The translations under genes and the position numbers were made by a program. 64,000 bases of DNA, taken from the NCBI GenBank assembly GCA_900455155.1, contig UGUC01000002.1, forward strand, positions 1-64,000. Reading direction: 5' to 3'. Below the pieces are notes generated by a model that had not been told where the DNA came from, did not search any database, and worked only from the letters and a program-made list of their open reading frames with translations. This DNA is from Providencia stuartii (lineage in GTDB: Bacteria > Pseudomonadota > Gammaproteobacteria > Enterobacterales > Enterobacteriaceae). Within the stretch, counting starts at the first letter, position 1. The number at the start of each line of letters is the position of its first letter. Shown piece after piece: positions 1 to 9,883 of this stretch.

Positions 1-3000
1 ACTGATACAGATTTAACCCACCCGCCAGTCCTATCGGGTCCTGCTGGGTAAAGCGCCCAATATCAGGGTCATAATACCGAAAGGTATTATAGTGCAAACC
101 GGTCTCTCTGTCGAAATATTGCCCTTGAAAACGCAAGTTTTGGCTCCGAGCGTACCCGTTGGAATGCAAATTGCCTAACTCAATTTCCGTTTTACCCCAT
201 GACGTAAAGCGTGCGTGCCATTGTAGCTGCCTTCTACATCGTAAAGTGCATCGGGTAAGCCATTGGTTGACATTGAAAGAGAAAATATTGCGCTGCTCAC
301 CCACGCTATGACACGGGCTAAAGGGCGTAACTGTCTGCATCTTCATACACATAGAGCATCTCAATGCCATGTCGCTGCTCACTGAGCAACCGCAACCCTT
401 CCCCAAAAAAGGTGGTGGTGCCACAGGGATGAGCCTGGGTTGGGGCGATGTGTAAAGCCAGGGCACGTGAGGATTGGGAAGGTACGTCACCTGCTTATGC
501 AAGCGGCGCCCGAGCGGGTCATAGCTAAATTGTACTTGGCAGCGCTGCTCATACGGATGATGGGTGGTGTGTAAGACCTCGATAAGTTGATGGTCACTGT
601 TATAGCGATAAGACCAACGTTCGCCGGCACTGCTTTTTTCAATGGTGCGCCCAAACTCATCATAGCGTAAGTATACCCGTGATAGTGGGTGACGCGGTTA
701 TGTAAACAGGCAGGGGCGTGCGCGTCTGTAACAAGTTGGCCGCCGCATCGTAATAATAGGTTTCAGGTGAATAGCGGTCACTGCGGCGGTGCAATAGCTG
801 GTCGTTGGTATCGTACTGGTAGTTTTTCCAACCATACGGCGTCGTTTCTTCTTGAGTCACGACCAAGTTGTGGCGTAAATCGTAATCCCAGCGCGTTTCG
901 GTCAGGGTTTTGTGCCTTGTTGTGAGTGATAACGGGTTTGCCGAGCTAGCGACCGAGTCGGTCATATTGCCGTTGACTGCGAATATGCCCTTGGGTGCGC
1001 GTCACCTCACGGTGTAAGTTGTCACGGGTAAATTCGGTGATAACGGTCTCATCGAGATTAATTTGCAAGGCATGACCGCTGCCGTAATACAGTGTTTTGA
1101 GCTGCTTACCATTAGGTAAGCCGACCTGAGTTCGATTGCCTAACACATCATACTGGTAATCCACCCGTCCACTGAGCGTGTGCTCTTGAATTAGCTGCCC
1201 TAATTTATCGTAGGTGAAATGGACAAATTGAGAATAGGAGGCTTCTCCGGTAGATGTAAAGCGGGCTGAGGCTAATTGCCCGCCCAAGTGTATATTCATA
1301 GTGGGTGAGCCCTTCATCCGTTTGCCGCTGCACCAATTGGCCTAGGGCATTATAACGGGCGTGGTGCACCAAGGCGTGGTCGGTACCGAAAGCAAAAGTC
1401 CGCTGAATAGTGCGGCCACAGGCATCATATTCATAATGGGTGACTACACCATCAAGCCCAATTTCATCACACAACACATCATCGGGTCCCCAGCGAAAAC
1501 GGTACTGCTCGTGATTCTCATTGCGCAAAGCAACGAGACGGCCTCGCTCATCATACTGGCGCTCAACGGTGCCTTGCTGCGGATTGACCGTGCGTTGCAG
1601 TAGGCCTGAATCGTACCAATGGTATTCATAGCAGGAGCCGTCAGCCTGCTCAAAACGCGATAAGCGACCCAGCGCATCCCAATAGAAGCGATTTTGACCA
1701 ACCGTCGGGGCGAGTGATGACAAGCGGGCGACCCGCAGCATCATAGTGAAAATGCGTCTCTTCATGCTCGGCATCTTCGGTGCAAATCAGTTGATGTTGA
1801 GCATTATAACGGTACTGAGTGACTTTTCCCGAACAGTCTTGGTGGCGCGTGATTTGCCCGCGTAAATTATAGGTTAACTGTCTGACCCTTGTTTGGCATC
1901 GATTTGTTTAATCACTTCACCAAACTCATCACGTTCAAATGTTGTGGTTTGCCCTAATGCATTGGTTTCTGAGATAAGTCCATGATGCACGTCATAACTA
2001 AACAGAGTGCGGCTCCCATCGGGAGAGGTAATACTCTTAATTAAATCTCGTGTAGTTAGCCACTGTATTAAAGTGGTATTCCCCAATGGGTCGGTTTCTT
2101 CGGTTAAGCAGCCATTTTCATCATAGTGAAAATGCCACTGTTCATTCAGTGGTGACGAAGTTTGACTGAGCAGGCCTAATTCATTCCACTCATACCACCA
2201 GTCATTGCCTGCCTCATCAGTATAACGGGTGACTAAGAATTGCTCATTCCATTCGTGGGTATGAGAGAGCTGATTCGCATGAATGACATGGGTTGTTCGA
2301 GCGACCATATCATAATCGATTACGGCAATGTTCGCCTGCGTTAGTTTTATATTCAACGACCCGCCAATCATCAAATTTTGCCCAGTCATAATCACAGCGC
2401 AGTCCCTCAGGCAGGCGATGCTGCGTGAGCAGGTTATGCTCATTGTAGGCATATTCGCGAATGATAACGCCGCTGGCATCAATAACGGCGCTGACTTGCC
2501 CTTGATCATTATAGCGGTAGTGTACTAAGTCTCGGTCAGGCTCGTTGTCTTGTTGCTCGACGATGTGAGTGACACATGAGGCAGGTCAGGATGGTGGTAA
2601 ACAAGCGTCACTGCCAGTGTTTGTGCTGTGTCTGTGATTTGGTGAAGGCGATGCTGTGCATCATAGTGCAGTATCAACCCATTGCCATATTCATCGCTCA
2701 GCGACACCAGGCGAAGGTGTGCCGGATTATCGTCTCGCGGTGTAAATAAGCGCCAGCATTCTCCCGTCACTGTCACTGATTGTGGAGGTCACCGCGTTCA
2801 TTGGCGGCAATAATTAACCCTTCATCAGCATTGAAATATTGGATCCCGGGGACAGGCGGTTCAAAGCGCAGTTCACGACCACTCATATCGCCGGTAACAA
2901 TAGTGGTTCGCTTCACGGGTCACGCTCACTTCAAACGGGGTCAGCCAACCTTGTCCAAATAGGCCTCGGGCATGATTACGGCTATTGTAAATACGTTGCC

Positions 3001-3986
3001 AAAAGAGAGGATAACGTGCAGGCAGTGAAAAATCGAGTTCTTCCTCACCGGATAAGATTTTGGCCCCCGTGGCGGCGTGCACTGGGTTAAATAGGGATTG
3101 AATGGCGTTACTGATCCGATTGACTCCCATACCAATGGCGCCCATGGCAAGCATACAAGGTAAACTTTTGAAGATGGCTTTGGGCTTACCGCGCAGTAGG
3201 GAAGCAGCCATATAGATGAATTCTAAACCGGGTAATTTCCCACTTTTGATGGGGCGTACCACTACAGTGCCCCCACCAATAAGAACATTCGGGGAGACGG
3301 CTTCAGACACCTTTCCTTCACAGGTTGAGCGGTCATTGGCGCGTACTGCGGGGTAAATCATTAATTGAAACTTTATCGGAGCCTTCCGCCATGTATTGAA
3401 TAGGACTATGTTTGGAACAATCAATGCGATCATGTTCAGCTTCCGCGGTAGGGCCACTGGGGGCATCGACCGTCGGTTGGATCATCTCTGAAACAAAGCT
3501 CTTGGCTGTATTCAGTAAGGAGCTCGCATAATCGAGAAAAGAATGCTCCTCGGGGGGCGAAGGAAGAGCGGCGATTTCAGTCTTTGATAACAAACGACCC
3601 GCAGCCCGCGCCGCAGGTTTGCCGTTGGTGTGAACATTTTTTGAGCCAGTACTGATCGTGCCGGCTGCAGATGGCGGAAAAAGCCAATTACCAAAGTCGG
3701 CACAGGCAGATGAGATAGAGTCGCCAAGATCCGAGGCTTGAATGATCATACTGCCGATAAAGCCTGACATGACACAACTACTGCCAATTGCAGTCGCTGC
3801 CGCAGCTGCAGCTGCTCCGGCCGCACCGAACGCCGTCAAAAATGGCGTCGCCACAAGAGCGGCTCCCGCGACGACCACCCCCGCCGCCGCATAAACGACC
3901 CCTTCAGCCACAATGGAAACCACATCAGCCCAGATACTGCTGTGGATGATTTCGTCTTGTTCTCTTGCTGCATTAGGGGTTGTCAT
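1..3986 (-). CDS. Rhs-family T6SS effector with prePAAR and PAAR parts; frameshifted and cut at the window edge
   Basis: Polymorphic-toxin Rhs protein, predicted to sit on the VgrG tip and be delivered by the type VI secretion system. Residues 6-15 read [10 protein letters not shown], which fits the prePAAR motif AARxxDxxxH. Hydrophobic Ala/Val-rich segments follow (about 22-75), then a PAAR-like stretch ([20 protein letters not shown]). The Rhs cage start is marked by [10 protein letters not shown] and LFGQGWLTP, followed by many YD-type repeats. The conserved core terminus ([10 protein letters not shown], then [12 protein letters not shown]) falls within positions 1-85, so the variable toxin tip and any immunity gene lie to the left, outside the window. 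The frame is broken about eight times. The break at 3350-3353 is repaired by removing one C from CCCC; the others were not all resolved. The start ATG lies 16 nt after the chaperone stop. Family assignment is firm; toxin activity is unknown. Confidence 0.9.
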
Positions 3987-4002
3987 GCATGAATCCTTTC
4001 AA

Positions 4003-4428
4003 TTAGCCGTTGAGGGTGAATGAATGTTTAAGCTCTTGCCAATACGTGTTATCGGTATCGTCAAACGGAGCGGCAGAGGTATAGCTAAAAAGCAGAATGC
4101 GTTTTTTATCCGGTTGTAAAATCGCCAACTGCCGTTGATAATATTGACCACCATTGCGAAAAAAACGAATGTCTGTTTCTAAGGCTTCCACGTGCGGTGC
4201 CGCCAGTAAATCAACTTTCTCGAAGGGGGCAATCGAGATGTTTGTGGCGACCTGCTGTAACTGTTGACATTGCAGTGTTAGCTCTTCTTCCAAGGTGTTT
4301 CCGGTTGTCATTTCAGCGCGCGCGACCACCAATGTACGGGGGGAGTCTGGGTCACGAAACACATTCATGGTCGTGTCTTTCCACGTTGGGGGTGGAGCGA
4401 TAAATTGCCCTTCATTCAAGGTATACAT
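4003..4428 (-). CDS. Eag-type T6SS effector chaperone (DcrB/DUF1795 family)
   Basis: A 141-residue protein of the DcrB/DUF1795 fold family, whose T6SS members (Eag chaperones) bind and stabilise the N-terminal transmembrane helices of prePAAR effectors before loading onto VgrG. It starts MYTLNEGQF and ends SFTLNG, the usual length for the family. An upstream in-frame extension exists, but the ATG at 4428 lies only 4 nt after the vgrG stop, which supports it as the start. The neighbours decide the function: vgrG upstream, and downstream an Rhs effector carrying both the prePAAR motif and hydrophobic N-terminal segments that such chaperones serve. The role is inferred from family and context. 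Confidence 0.85.
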   Translation of the reverse strand: MYTLNEGQFIAPPPTWKDTTMNVFRDPDSPRTLVVARAEMTTGNTLEEELTLQCQQLQQVATNISIAPFEKVDLLAAPHVEALETDIRFFRNGGQYYQRQLAILQPDKKRILLFSYTSAAPFDDTDNTYWQELKHSFTLNG

Positions 4429-4432
4429 AGCA

Positions 4433-6622
4433 TTAGCCTTTCTTTGCAAAAACATTATCGAGGGTGGTTTGTAACATGCCTTTATTGCCCGTGCCATCCG
4501 GGGAAATCGTGGCAGAAGGTGACGAGGGGTTTAACCCCAACACACCCCCCGTAGTATTAATTTCTCCGTTGTTGTCCACGGTGATATTGAAGGTTTTTCC
4601 TTTTAAATGGATAGCGCCGGAAGCATTGAGCTCTAGGACACTGTCCCCGCATTCTAAGCGAATGGACTCTCCTGAACCGATAAAATATCGCCCAACAGCT
4701 TGGTCTTTTCGGTAACCCCCAGTGAGTAAGGTGGAGTTCCCTTTGACCGCGATATCTTGTGCAACAACGACTTTGCTATTTTCATACCCTTCAATGGTGT
4801 TTTCTTCATTACCCACAACATTTTTGGTTTTATTGTTTAATATGGTTAATGTGTGGTCATTGAGTACCGTGGTATTCATGTCTTTTTGCGCATGAATAAA
4901 CACTTCCTGCTTACCGTCCTCATCCTCAAAACGTAACTCGTTAAAGCCCTCGCCCTTATGGGTTTGAGTGCGGAACGTGGTGCGTGTTTTGTTCTCAGGA
5001 AAACGAATAGGGGGAGCATTGCGGCCATCGTAAGTGCATCCCGTGATAATGGGGCGGTCAATATCCCCGTTCAGGTAACTGACTTGCACAACGGTGCCGA
5101 TACGGGGCACGGCCGAAAAGCCGTAACCGTTGCCGCTCCATCCCATGGCGACACGCACCCAACAGGAAGCGCTGTGATCGGGCTTGCCGTAGCGATCCCA
5201 ATGGAAATGCACTTTGACGGCGCCGTACTCATTGACGTAAATCTCTTCCCCCGGCGGCCCCACCACGGTCGCCAATTCATCCCCATCGGCCGTCGGTTTA
5301 TAACGGTGTGGCGGACGCCACTCCTCACGACCCGGTATAAAGGAGACCGTGTTACTTAATTGCGTTCCTTCGCCCCCGCCATTGTCGGCTAAGGGTTGCA
5401 CGCCGTGATGGGTGACCGTGATGACTTGCCAACTGTCATTCATCGGGGCGTGTGGGTGATTTTGCAGGGTGAAAATTTTGCCTGGGCGCAAGGCAAAGCA
5501 GTTCGTGGTGGCATTGCCCACGCGGCTGCCGCTGCGTAACTGCTCAAAACGGGCTTTGGTCAGGGGCTCCCCTTCGGCATCCAATTGAAAACGCCCGTAA
5601 CTTTCAAACACACTGTGCTGCCCACCGCCTGCTTGCTGATCTTGGTGCATCAGCGGGTAAGAGGGGCGCACATAGTTGTTGTCTTTTTGGATCAGTTGAT
5701 CGGGGCACAGATACTCCCCGTACTGCCATGTGGTGGCGGTACTGTCGGTGATATCGGTGTTCGCTTGCGGGTTGTAAGTCAACGAGATCCCCGCGGTCAT
5801 GCCCATGTGCTCATCACTGTAGAACATCTGATCTTCTTCAAACCAGAAGTTGATCCCTTCCTCAAAGGCTAAGCGACACCAAAAGTCATAGGCGGATTCC
5901 CGTTTTTGCGTGGTGTAGGTCCGTTCCGGATGCAGCGCTTCACGGTAAAAAAGACAGTCTGATTTGACGTGCGCTTCATCCAATAACGTCTTTAAAATCG
6001 CGGGGGCGTTTTGGTCTTGGAAGATACGGCTGTCCTGATTGAGGGTCATGATCCACATTTCAGGGCGGATATCAAAATGGTACCACGTTTTCACGCCATC
6101 GGTATTGCCTTGGACACCGCCCGCAAGAATGCCATTGACGGTGCGCACAATCTGCCCATCCCGTTTGACCGTCAGTGAGGCGGCTTGGCCTAAATGCGTT
6201 TGGAATTCAATATAAGGCAACAAACTCACCACATTCAGGCTAAGGTGATATAAGGAAGAGAGCCCTTCGGTGAGGGTAAAATCGGTGACTTGAAAGGTGC
6301 CCGCAGGAAATAAGCCGATTTCACAGGTAAACACTAAACCGCTCGGCTCGGCGGTTAACCCTAACGCACTGCGTAAGGCCGCTTGCGCGGTATCCGGATC
6401 GGCAGGGTTGAGCCCCCCCGTCAGCCCGCCACCGGGGGTCAACATCGCGGTGGAGGCCTGCAACGAGGACGCCGCACTGGCCGCTTGTTGGGCCAAATTG
6501 ACGGCTTGTTGTGTTCGCGCAGATGCCTTTGACATCGCCGCTTCCTTGGCTTGGTTAATGGCTTCGTCCTTCAGCATCGACGCCAGATCAGGGGATGATT
6601 TTTTCGGATCTTTTGAGAACAT
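4433..6622 (-). CDS. vgrG: VgrG (TssI) spike protein of type VI secretion
   Basis: Trimeric spike at the tip of the T6SS tube. The 729-residue protein has a gp27-like region from about residue 95, with ESAYDFWCRLAFEEGINFWFE as a recognisable part. An OB-fold/gp5-like region follows around 455-540 (RYKPTADGDELATVVGP, then HFHWDRYGK). The C-terminal part is beta-helical with repeated short strands (NDHTLTILNNKTKNVVGNEE). Unusually, residues 1-90 form an Ala/Gln/Lys-rich, probably helical extension before the first VgrG domain. No separate C-terminal effector domain is evident, in keeping with delivery of the downstream Rhs protein. The base composition is richer in GC than the housekeeping genes nearby, a sign of transfer. 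It lies 83 nt after hcp. Confidence 0.95.
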   Translation of the reverse strand: MFSKDPKKSSPDLASMLKDEAINQAKEAAMSKASARTQQAVNLAQQAASAASSLQASTAMLTPGGGLTGGLNPADPDTAQAALRSALGLTAEPSGLVFTCEIGLFPAGTFQVTDFTLTEGLSSLYHLSLNVVSLLPYIEFQTHLGQAASLTVKRDGQIVRTVNGILAGGVQGNTDGVKTWYHFDIRPEMWIMTLNQDSRIFQDQNAPAILKTLLDEAHVKSDCLFYREALHPERTYTTQKRESAYDFWCRLAFEEGINFWFEEDQMFYSDEHMGMTAGISLTYNPQANTDITDSTATTWQYGEYLCPDQLIQKDNNYVRPSYPLMHQDQQAGGGQHSVFESYGRFQLDAEGEPLTKARFEQLRSGSRVGNATTNCFALRPGKIFTLQNHPHAPMNDSWQVITVTHHGVQPLADNGGGEGTQLSNTVSFIPGREEWRPPHRYKPTADGDELATVVGPPGEEIYVNEYGAVKVHFHWDRYGKPDHSASCWVRVAMGWSGNGYGFSAVPRIGTVVQVSYLNGDIDRPIITGCTYDGRNAPPIRFPENKTRTTFRTQTHKGEGFNELRFEDEDGKQEVFIHAQKDMNTTVLNDHTLTILNNKTKNVVGNEENTIEGYENSKVVVAQDIAVKGNSTLLTGGYRKDQAVGRYFIGSGESIRLECGDSVLELNASGAIHLKGKTFNITVDNNGEINTTGGVLGLNPSSPSATISPDGTGNKGMLQTTLDNVFAKKG

Positions 6623-6705
6623 GGTCAGGCTCCGGGTTAACGGGGAGAGTGCATCACGTTAAAACAGACAAGGACGAGCCCGGGTGAGCTCGTCGAATGA
6701 GGCGA

Positions 6706-7224
6706 TTACGCTTCCAGCGGTGCACGCCAGTCGTCAGCACCGGAAGTGCCTGCCACGGTGTGCTCCCAGTCGACCTTACGGTAAGAAAGCGACACTTCGA
6801 TGAGCTGCGTGTAATCCGCTTTGGCCGGATCTTGGCAGTGTGGCATTTGGCAATCGATGTTGACGATAGTCGCATCGGTCAGTGTGGTGGTGAAGAAGTG
6901 CTCTTGCTTCCCTTCAACAGACGTGCGGTACCATTTCAGTTCCACTTTTGGCAGCATTTCACCGGACGCCAGTGCGTTGTACAGCAGAGGGACCGCTTTG
7001 TTTAATGCCACCGTAAAACGGAATGGCTTGTGAGCACGTTGGCCTGAAGGTTGACCGGATTGGGGGTCAGTCGGTACGGTCACAATGTGGGAAAACTCTT
7101 GCACCAGCATTTGGTCTTCATGACCTTGTACATAGATGTTACCGACGGATTCAGGGGTAAATGCTCCCGCAGTGATGTTGCCCTGCGTTTTACCTTCGAT
7201 AGAGATATAACATGGAGTTGGCAT
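6706..7224 (-). CDS. hcp: Hcp (TssD) tube protein of type VI secretion
   Basis: A 172-residue Hcp, the hexameric ring protein that stacks to form the T6SS inner tube. The start MPTPCYISIEG, the central PSGQRAHKPF and the end motif IEVSLSYRKVDWEH are typical of the family, and the length is normal. An AAAGGA ribosome-binding site precedes the ATG. It is the first gene of hcp-vgrG-eag-rhs on the minus strand. No structural T6SS genes (tssB, tssC, tssM, clpV) occur in the window, so this is a satellite effector module that would depend on a main cluster elsewhere. I saw no clear sigma-54 site upstream. Confidence 0.96.
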   Translation of the reverse strand: MPTPCYISIEGKTQGNITAGAFTPESVGNIYVQGHEDQMLVQEFSHIVTVPTDPQSGQPSGQRAHKPFRFTVALNKAVPLLYNALASGEMLPKVELKWYRTSVEGKQEHFFTTTLTDATIVNIDCQMPHCQDPAKADYTQLIEVSLSYRKVDWEHTVAGTSGADDWRAPLEA

Positions 7225-8136
7225 AATGCGTCCTTTTATTATCCTGAGTTATCATAATAAGTCAGGTGATGAGTAACGATGGTTTATTGCAACAAGGGCA
7301 ATATATTCCTTGCTCAATATCATTAATATCAGCCAATGCTCACGGTGATTTCGGTTAGGGTGAATGATATATATCGAGGGTAGGGATGTAAATATATCGG
7401 AATAATCCGAACGGCCTAGGATAAGTGACTTAGCGTAAAATAATTGTCATGACGATATTTGCTACTTTCGAAATGGCATTTTAGGCGTGAAAACAGAATG
7501 AAATATTTTCGCTTTTGTTCGTTATTTTGATGAAAAACGCTTAACTATCGAAAATATTAGCAAAAATCTATGTACATTGAGCGAAAAAACGTTCCAGAAA
7601 ATTCCTAACGTTTAATTGCTTTAACCTATTGTTTTATAAGTATAAAAAATATCATCTAAAAACGAGATAAAAGGAACGGAATTTTTTAACGACTGCGATT
7701 TTTATCTCTAATAAAGCGAAATAAATTGAGTTATTATTCTGTCATTAAGTATTAAATATTTATAAACAAAGCGTTAGGTTGTTGCTATTGCTTGAGGAGA
7801 GTGTTTGGGCGGATATTGCCTATCTCTCCCCTTATTTTTTAATTGATTGATATCTATCACTAATTATTGGGGGGAGGCGCACAGTTCGGTTAAAACGGGT
7901 TTTTGCTGACGTTATTTTAGTCGTGATAGCGTTGGTGCATGATGGGATATTGGTCATTTTTATTGAATACCAAATCAAGGCACGATAGTAAGGTGCAGCA
8001 AGTTAAGTGGAGGCTACTTGTCGGGCTGTGGGGGCTGACAATGAGTCGTGTTATCAGTCATTGTATAGAAAAAGGGTACTTTAAAGCTAATTTCAAGCCT
8101 TAAAGCACCGCTAAAATAATGGGGGGGTTTACTGAT
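7225..8136. other. 912-nt AT-rich intergenic region upstream of hcp
   Basis: No convincing reading frame on either strand. It must hold the hcp promoter (minus strand) and the 3' end of the acidic-protein gene. The one structured element I see is a plus-strand hairpin at 7796-7829 followed by a T-rich run, listed separately. Confidence 0.6.
7796..7839 (+). terminator. orphan plus-strand terminator-like hairpin
   Basis: Outer stem GGAGAG (7796-7801) pairs with CTCTCC (7824-7829). An inner stem TGGGC pairs with GCCTA, and the structure is followed by CCTTATTTTTT. No plus-strand gene precedes it. It may end a short non-coding RNA or be a relic. Confidence 0.4.
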
Positions 8137-8739
8137 TTAGTTCGGAATAAAATCCATAAACATTTCAGTTTCTATGACCGAATTATTCTCGATACTTGCA
8201 ATAAAGATAGGGTATGAATCATAATCCACATGTAGCACCCACATTTTATAGCCATACTTTTCAATAAAATCTTGTAAGAGGCTAAACTTTTCTGCGAAGT
8301 AATCCGTACTGCTTTCAAACTCTTCATTCTCTAATTCACTGTTATCAACATGCTCTTTAAGCGTTTTGAACAGCTGTTCTTTTTCAAGGGTAGGATCAAA
8401 TCGGGAGATCCGCTGAGACAAAAAGGTGATTAACTGATCATCATCATCTTCACCACGCCAATCAATAGCGACAACGATATTATGACTGTGACAGAAGATA
8501 TCAAACAGTAGTTGTAACCTATCGTCGTCATCTTCATCAAACACAGCTTCTAAATCCGAATAGTTTGAATATTTTTCATCTTCTAAAACATCATCGGGAT
8601 GATGAATAGCTTTTTGCAAAAGTGAATTCCACTCAGCGAGTTCGGAAGGCGGTAATATGGAAGAGGCAAGAGTACTGATTTGTTCCATTTCATCTTCATC
8701 AAAAAGAGTCGTATTTTGTTCCATGATCATAAGGCCCAT
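8137..8739 (-). CDS. acidic protein of unknown function
   Basis: A 200-residue (or slightly shorter) strongly acidic protein, with Asp/Glu clusters such as EDEKYS and DEDDDDRLQ. It contains CHSHNIVVAIDWRGEDDDDQLITF and ends FMDFIPN. It has no signal peptide and no membrane segment. It may belong to a small bacterial DUF family of the DUF6630 kind, but I cannot confirm that. The start is uncertain: ATGs at residues 1, 4 and 6 (MGLMIME) lack a clear ribosome-binding site. It lies upstream of hcp, separated by 912 nt, and is AT-rich, unlike the T6SS genes. A role as immunity protein is possible from acidity and location but not shown by sequence. Confidence 0.7.
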   Translation of the reverse strand: MGLMIMEQNTTLFDEDEMEQISTLASSILPPSELAEWNSLLQKAIHHPDDVLEDEKYSNYSDLEAVFDEDDDDRLQLLFDIFCHSHNIVVAIDWRGEDDDDQLITFLSQRISRFDPTLEKEQLFKTLKEHVDNSELENEEFESSTDYFAEKFSLLQDFIEKYGYKMWVLHVDYDSYPIFIASIENNSVIETEMFMDFIPN

Positions 8740-8984
8740 GTTTAATTTTATTTATCTATTAAAGTTAAATTATACAATTTGATGAAAAGGCTGAACAAGA
8801 TTATTCTTGTTTTTGGTTTTAGTTAAGTCGATGCTTTTTACTGATGATAATGAAAAGTATGAGTTAAATAATTAAGTAATTCGATAGGGGAATTAATTAA
8901 CTGTAGGAGGAGATCAGATCTTTCAATCTTAGAGTTAGGGTTTAAAGCTATTTGTGAATATTTTTATATTAGCTATCGTTAAAT

Positions 8985-9089
8985 AAGCGTGATTGATAGG
9001 GAGTTTTTAACAATAGGCGAGCATGGTTTAAAAACCATTTATGTATTTTCCCCCAGACATTAAACAATCATGGCTGAGGGATTTTTTTT
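8985..9089 (+). ncRNA. candidate small RNA (unnamed)
   Basis: Inferred from structure only. A hairpin ATGGTTT-AA-AAACCAT (9023-9038) is followed by a Rho-independent terminator (9049-9089) on the plus strand. There is no upstream plus-strand gene that could own this terminator, and the flanking genes both read leftward. The 5' end is a guess from AT-rich promoter-like sequence around 8950-8980. I do not recognise it as a named sRNA. Confidence 0.3.
9049..9089 (+). terminator. intrinsic terminator without an assigned gene
   Basis: TCCCCCAG (9049-9056) pairs with CTGAGGGA (9074-9081) with one mismatch. An inner CAT/ATG pair adds to it, and eight T follow at 9082-9089. The T-run shows that it acts on plus-strand transcripts, not on the LysE-family gene that ends at 9100 on the other strand. 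Confidence 0.7.
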
Positions 9090-9099
9090 ATTCATCTGA

Positions 9100-9714
9100 T
9101 TAACTGAGTGCAACTCGAACCCCGAAAGCAATAAGTACAACGCCAAGCACTTTATCGACATATTTTTGTACTTTAGCTAACCCTTTTCTTACAGGAGCAC
9201 TCTGGATCAAACACACCAGCAGTGGCCAGTAAATAGCAGCAAGCCCCCAAATGATAAAGGCGATCCACAGCTTTTCACCAAACGTCGAATCAACACTTAA
9301 AACTTGAGTAAAAACAGCAAGAAAGAACAATGTTGCTTTAGGGTTTAAAACATTACAAAGGAAACCTTGCATAAATGCTTTTTTGAAAGTGACGATTTCG
9401 TGTTGTGTATTGTTGAGGTCTAGGTTTTGTCCTTTATTTGGCATCAAACTTTTAACACCAATCCAAATCAGATAAGCCGCTCCTGCGTATTTTAATACGT
9501 TAAATAACCAAGGTGTGGTGGTGATAAGAACCGCAAGCCCAGCGACACAATAAGTCATATGTAGGGCAACCGCACAAATGACGCCCATTGCAGTCATGAG
9601 CGCTGCTGAACGCTGATAGCGCGCTGAGTTTTTAACGATAAGAAAAAAGTCTGGCCCGGGGGAAAGCATGCCTAATGTGGCGATAGTGGCAATTAAAAGG
9701 GAGGTCTCGTACAT
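9100..9714 (-). CDS. LysE/RhtB-family amino-acid exporter
   Basis: Inner-membrane transporter of the LysE/RhtB superfamily, which exports amino acids such as homoserine, threonine or lysine; the substrate here is unknown. About 204 residues, the usual size. The family signature GMLSPGPDFFLIVKNS lies near residue 17, and NVLNPKATLFFLAVF is the second conserved loop around 125. About six hydrophobic segments are visible. The ATG at 9714 has a GAGAG site before it; an in-frame GTG at 9720 is an alternative start. It is a single gene beside folA, in a position that differs from E. coli. Confidence 0.9.
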   Translation of the reverse strand: MYETSLLIATIATLGMLSPGPDFFLIVKNSARYQRSAALMTAMGVICAVALHMTYCVAGLAVLITTTPWLFNVLKYAGAAYLIWIGVKSLMPNKGQNLDLNNTQHEIVTFKKAFMQGFLCNVLNPKATLFFLAVFTQVLSVDSTFGEKLWIAFIIWGLAAIYWPLLVCLIQSAPVRKGLAKVQKYVDKVLGVVLIAFGVRVALS

Positions 9715-9883
9715 TTGCACTCTCTATATTGATTTTATTTTTAATGTTATTTTTAGTCGGCTTTATCACTAACTGAGTATAAATTAATAATCACTTTTTA
9801 AGGAAGATTAAATTTAGTCGACGAAGCATTTCTGTTTACGTATAGTGAGCACAAATTTGTATATTAGCCTCTAAGGTGACTCA

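Larger units (their letters stand above)
8740..9099. other. 360-nt intergenic region with no gene
   Basis: No supported reading frame. It holds the promoter of the acidic-protein gene on the minus strand. On the plus strand it has a perfect 7-bp hairpin (9023-9038) and a strong intrinsic terminator (9049-9089), which together suggest a small RNA. Confidence 0.6.

Noticed and set aside
1..85. Naming the Rhs toxin
   Set aside because: The variable C-terminal domain is not in the window, so no activity can be assigned.
4958..5359. Long reading frame opposite vgrG
   Set aside because: It is a shadow of a GC-rich coding strand; its composition and lack of a ribosome-binding site do not support a gene.
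7225..7420. Sigma-54 promoter upstream of hcp
   Set aside because: No TGGCAC-N5-TTGC pattern was found on the minus strand near the start.
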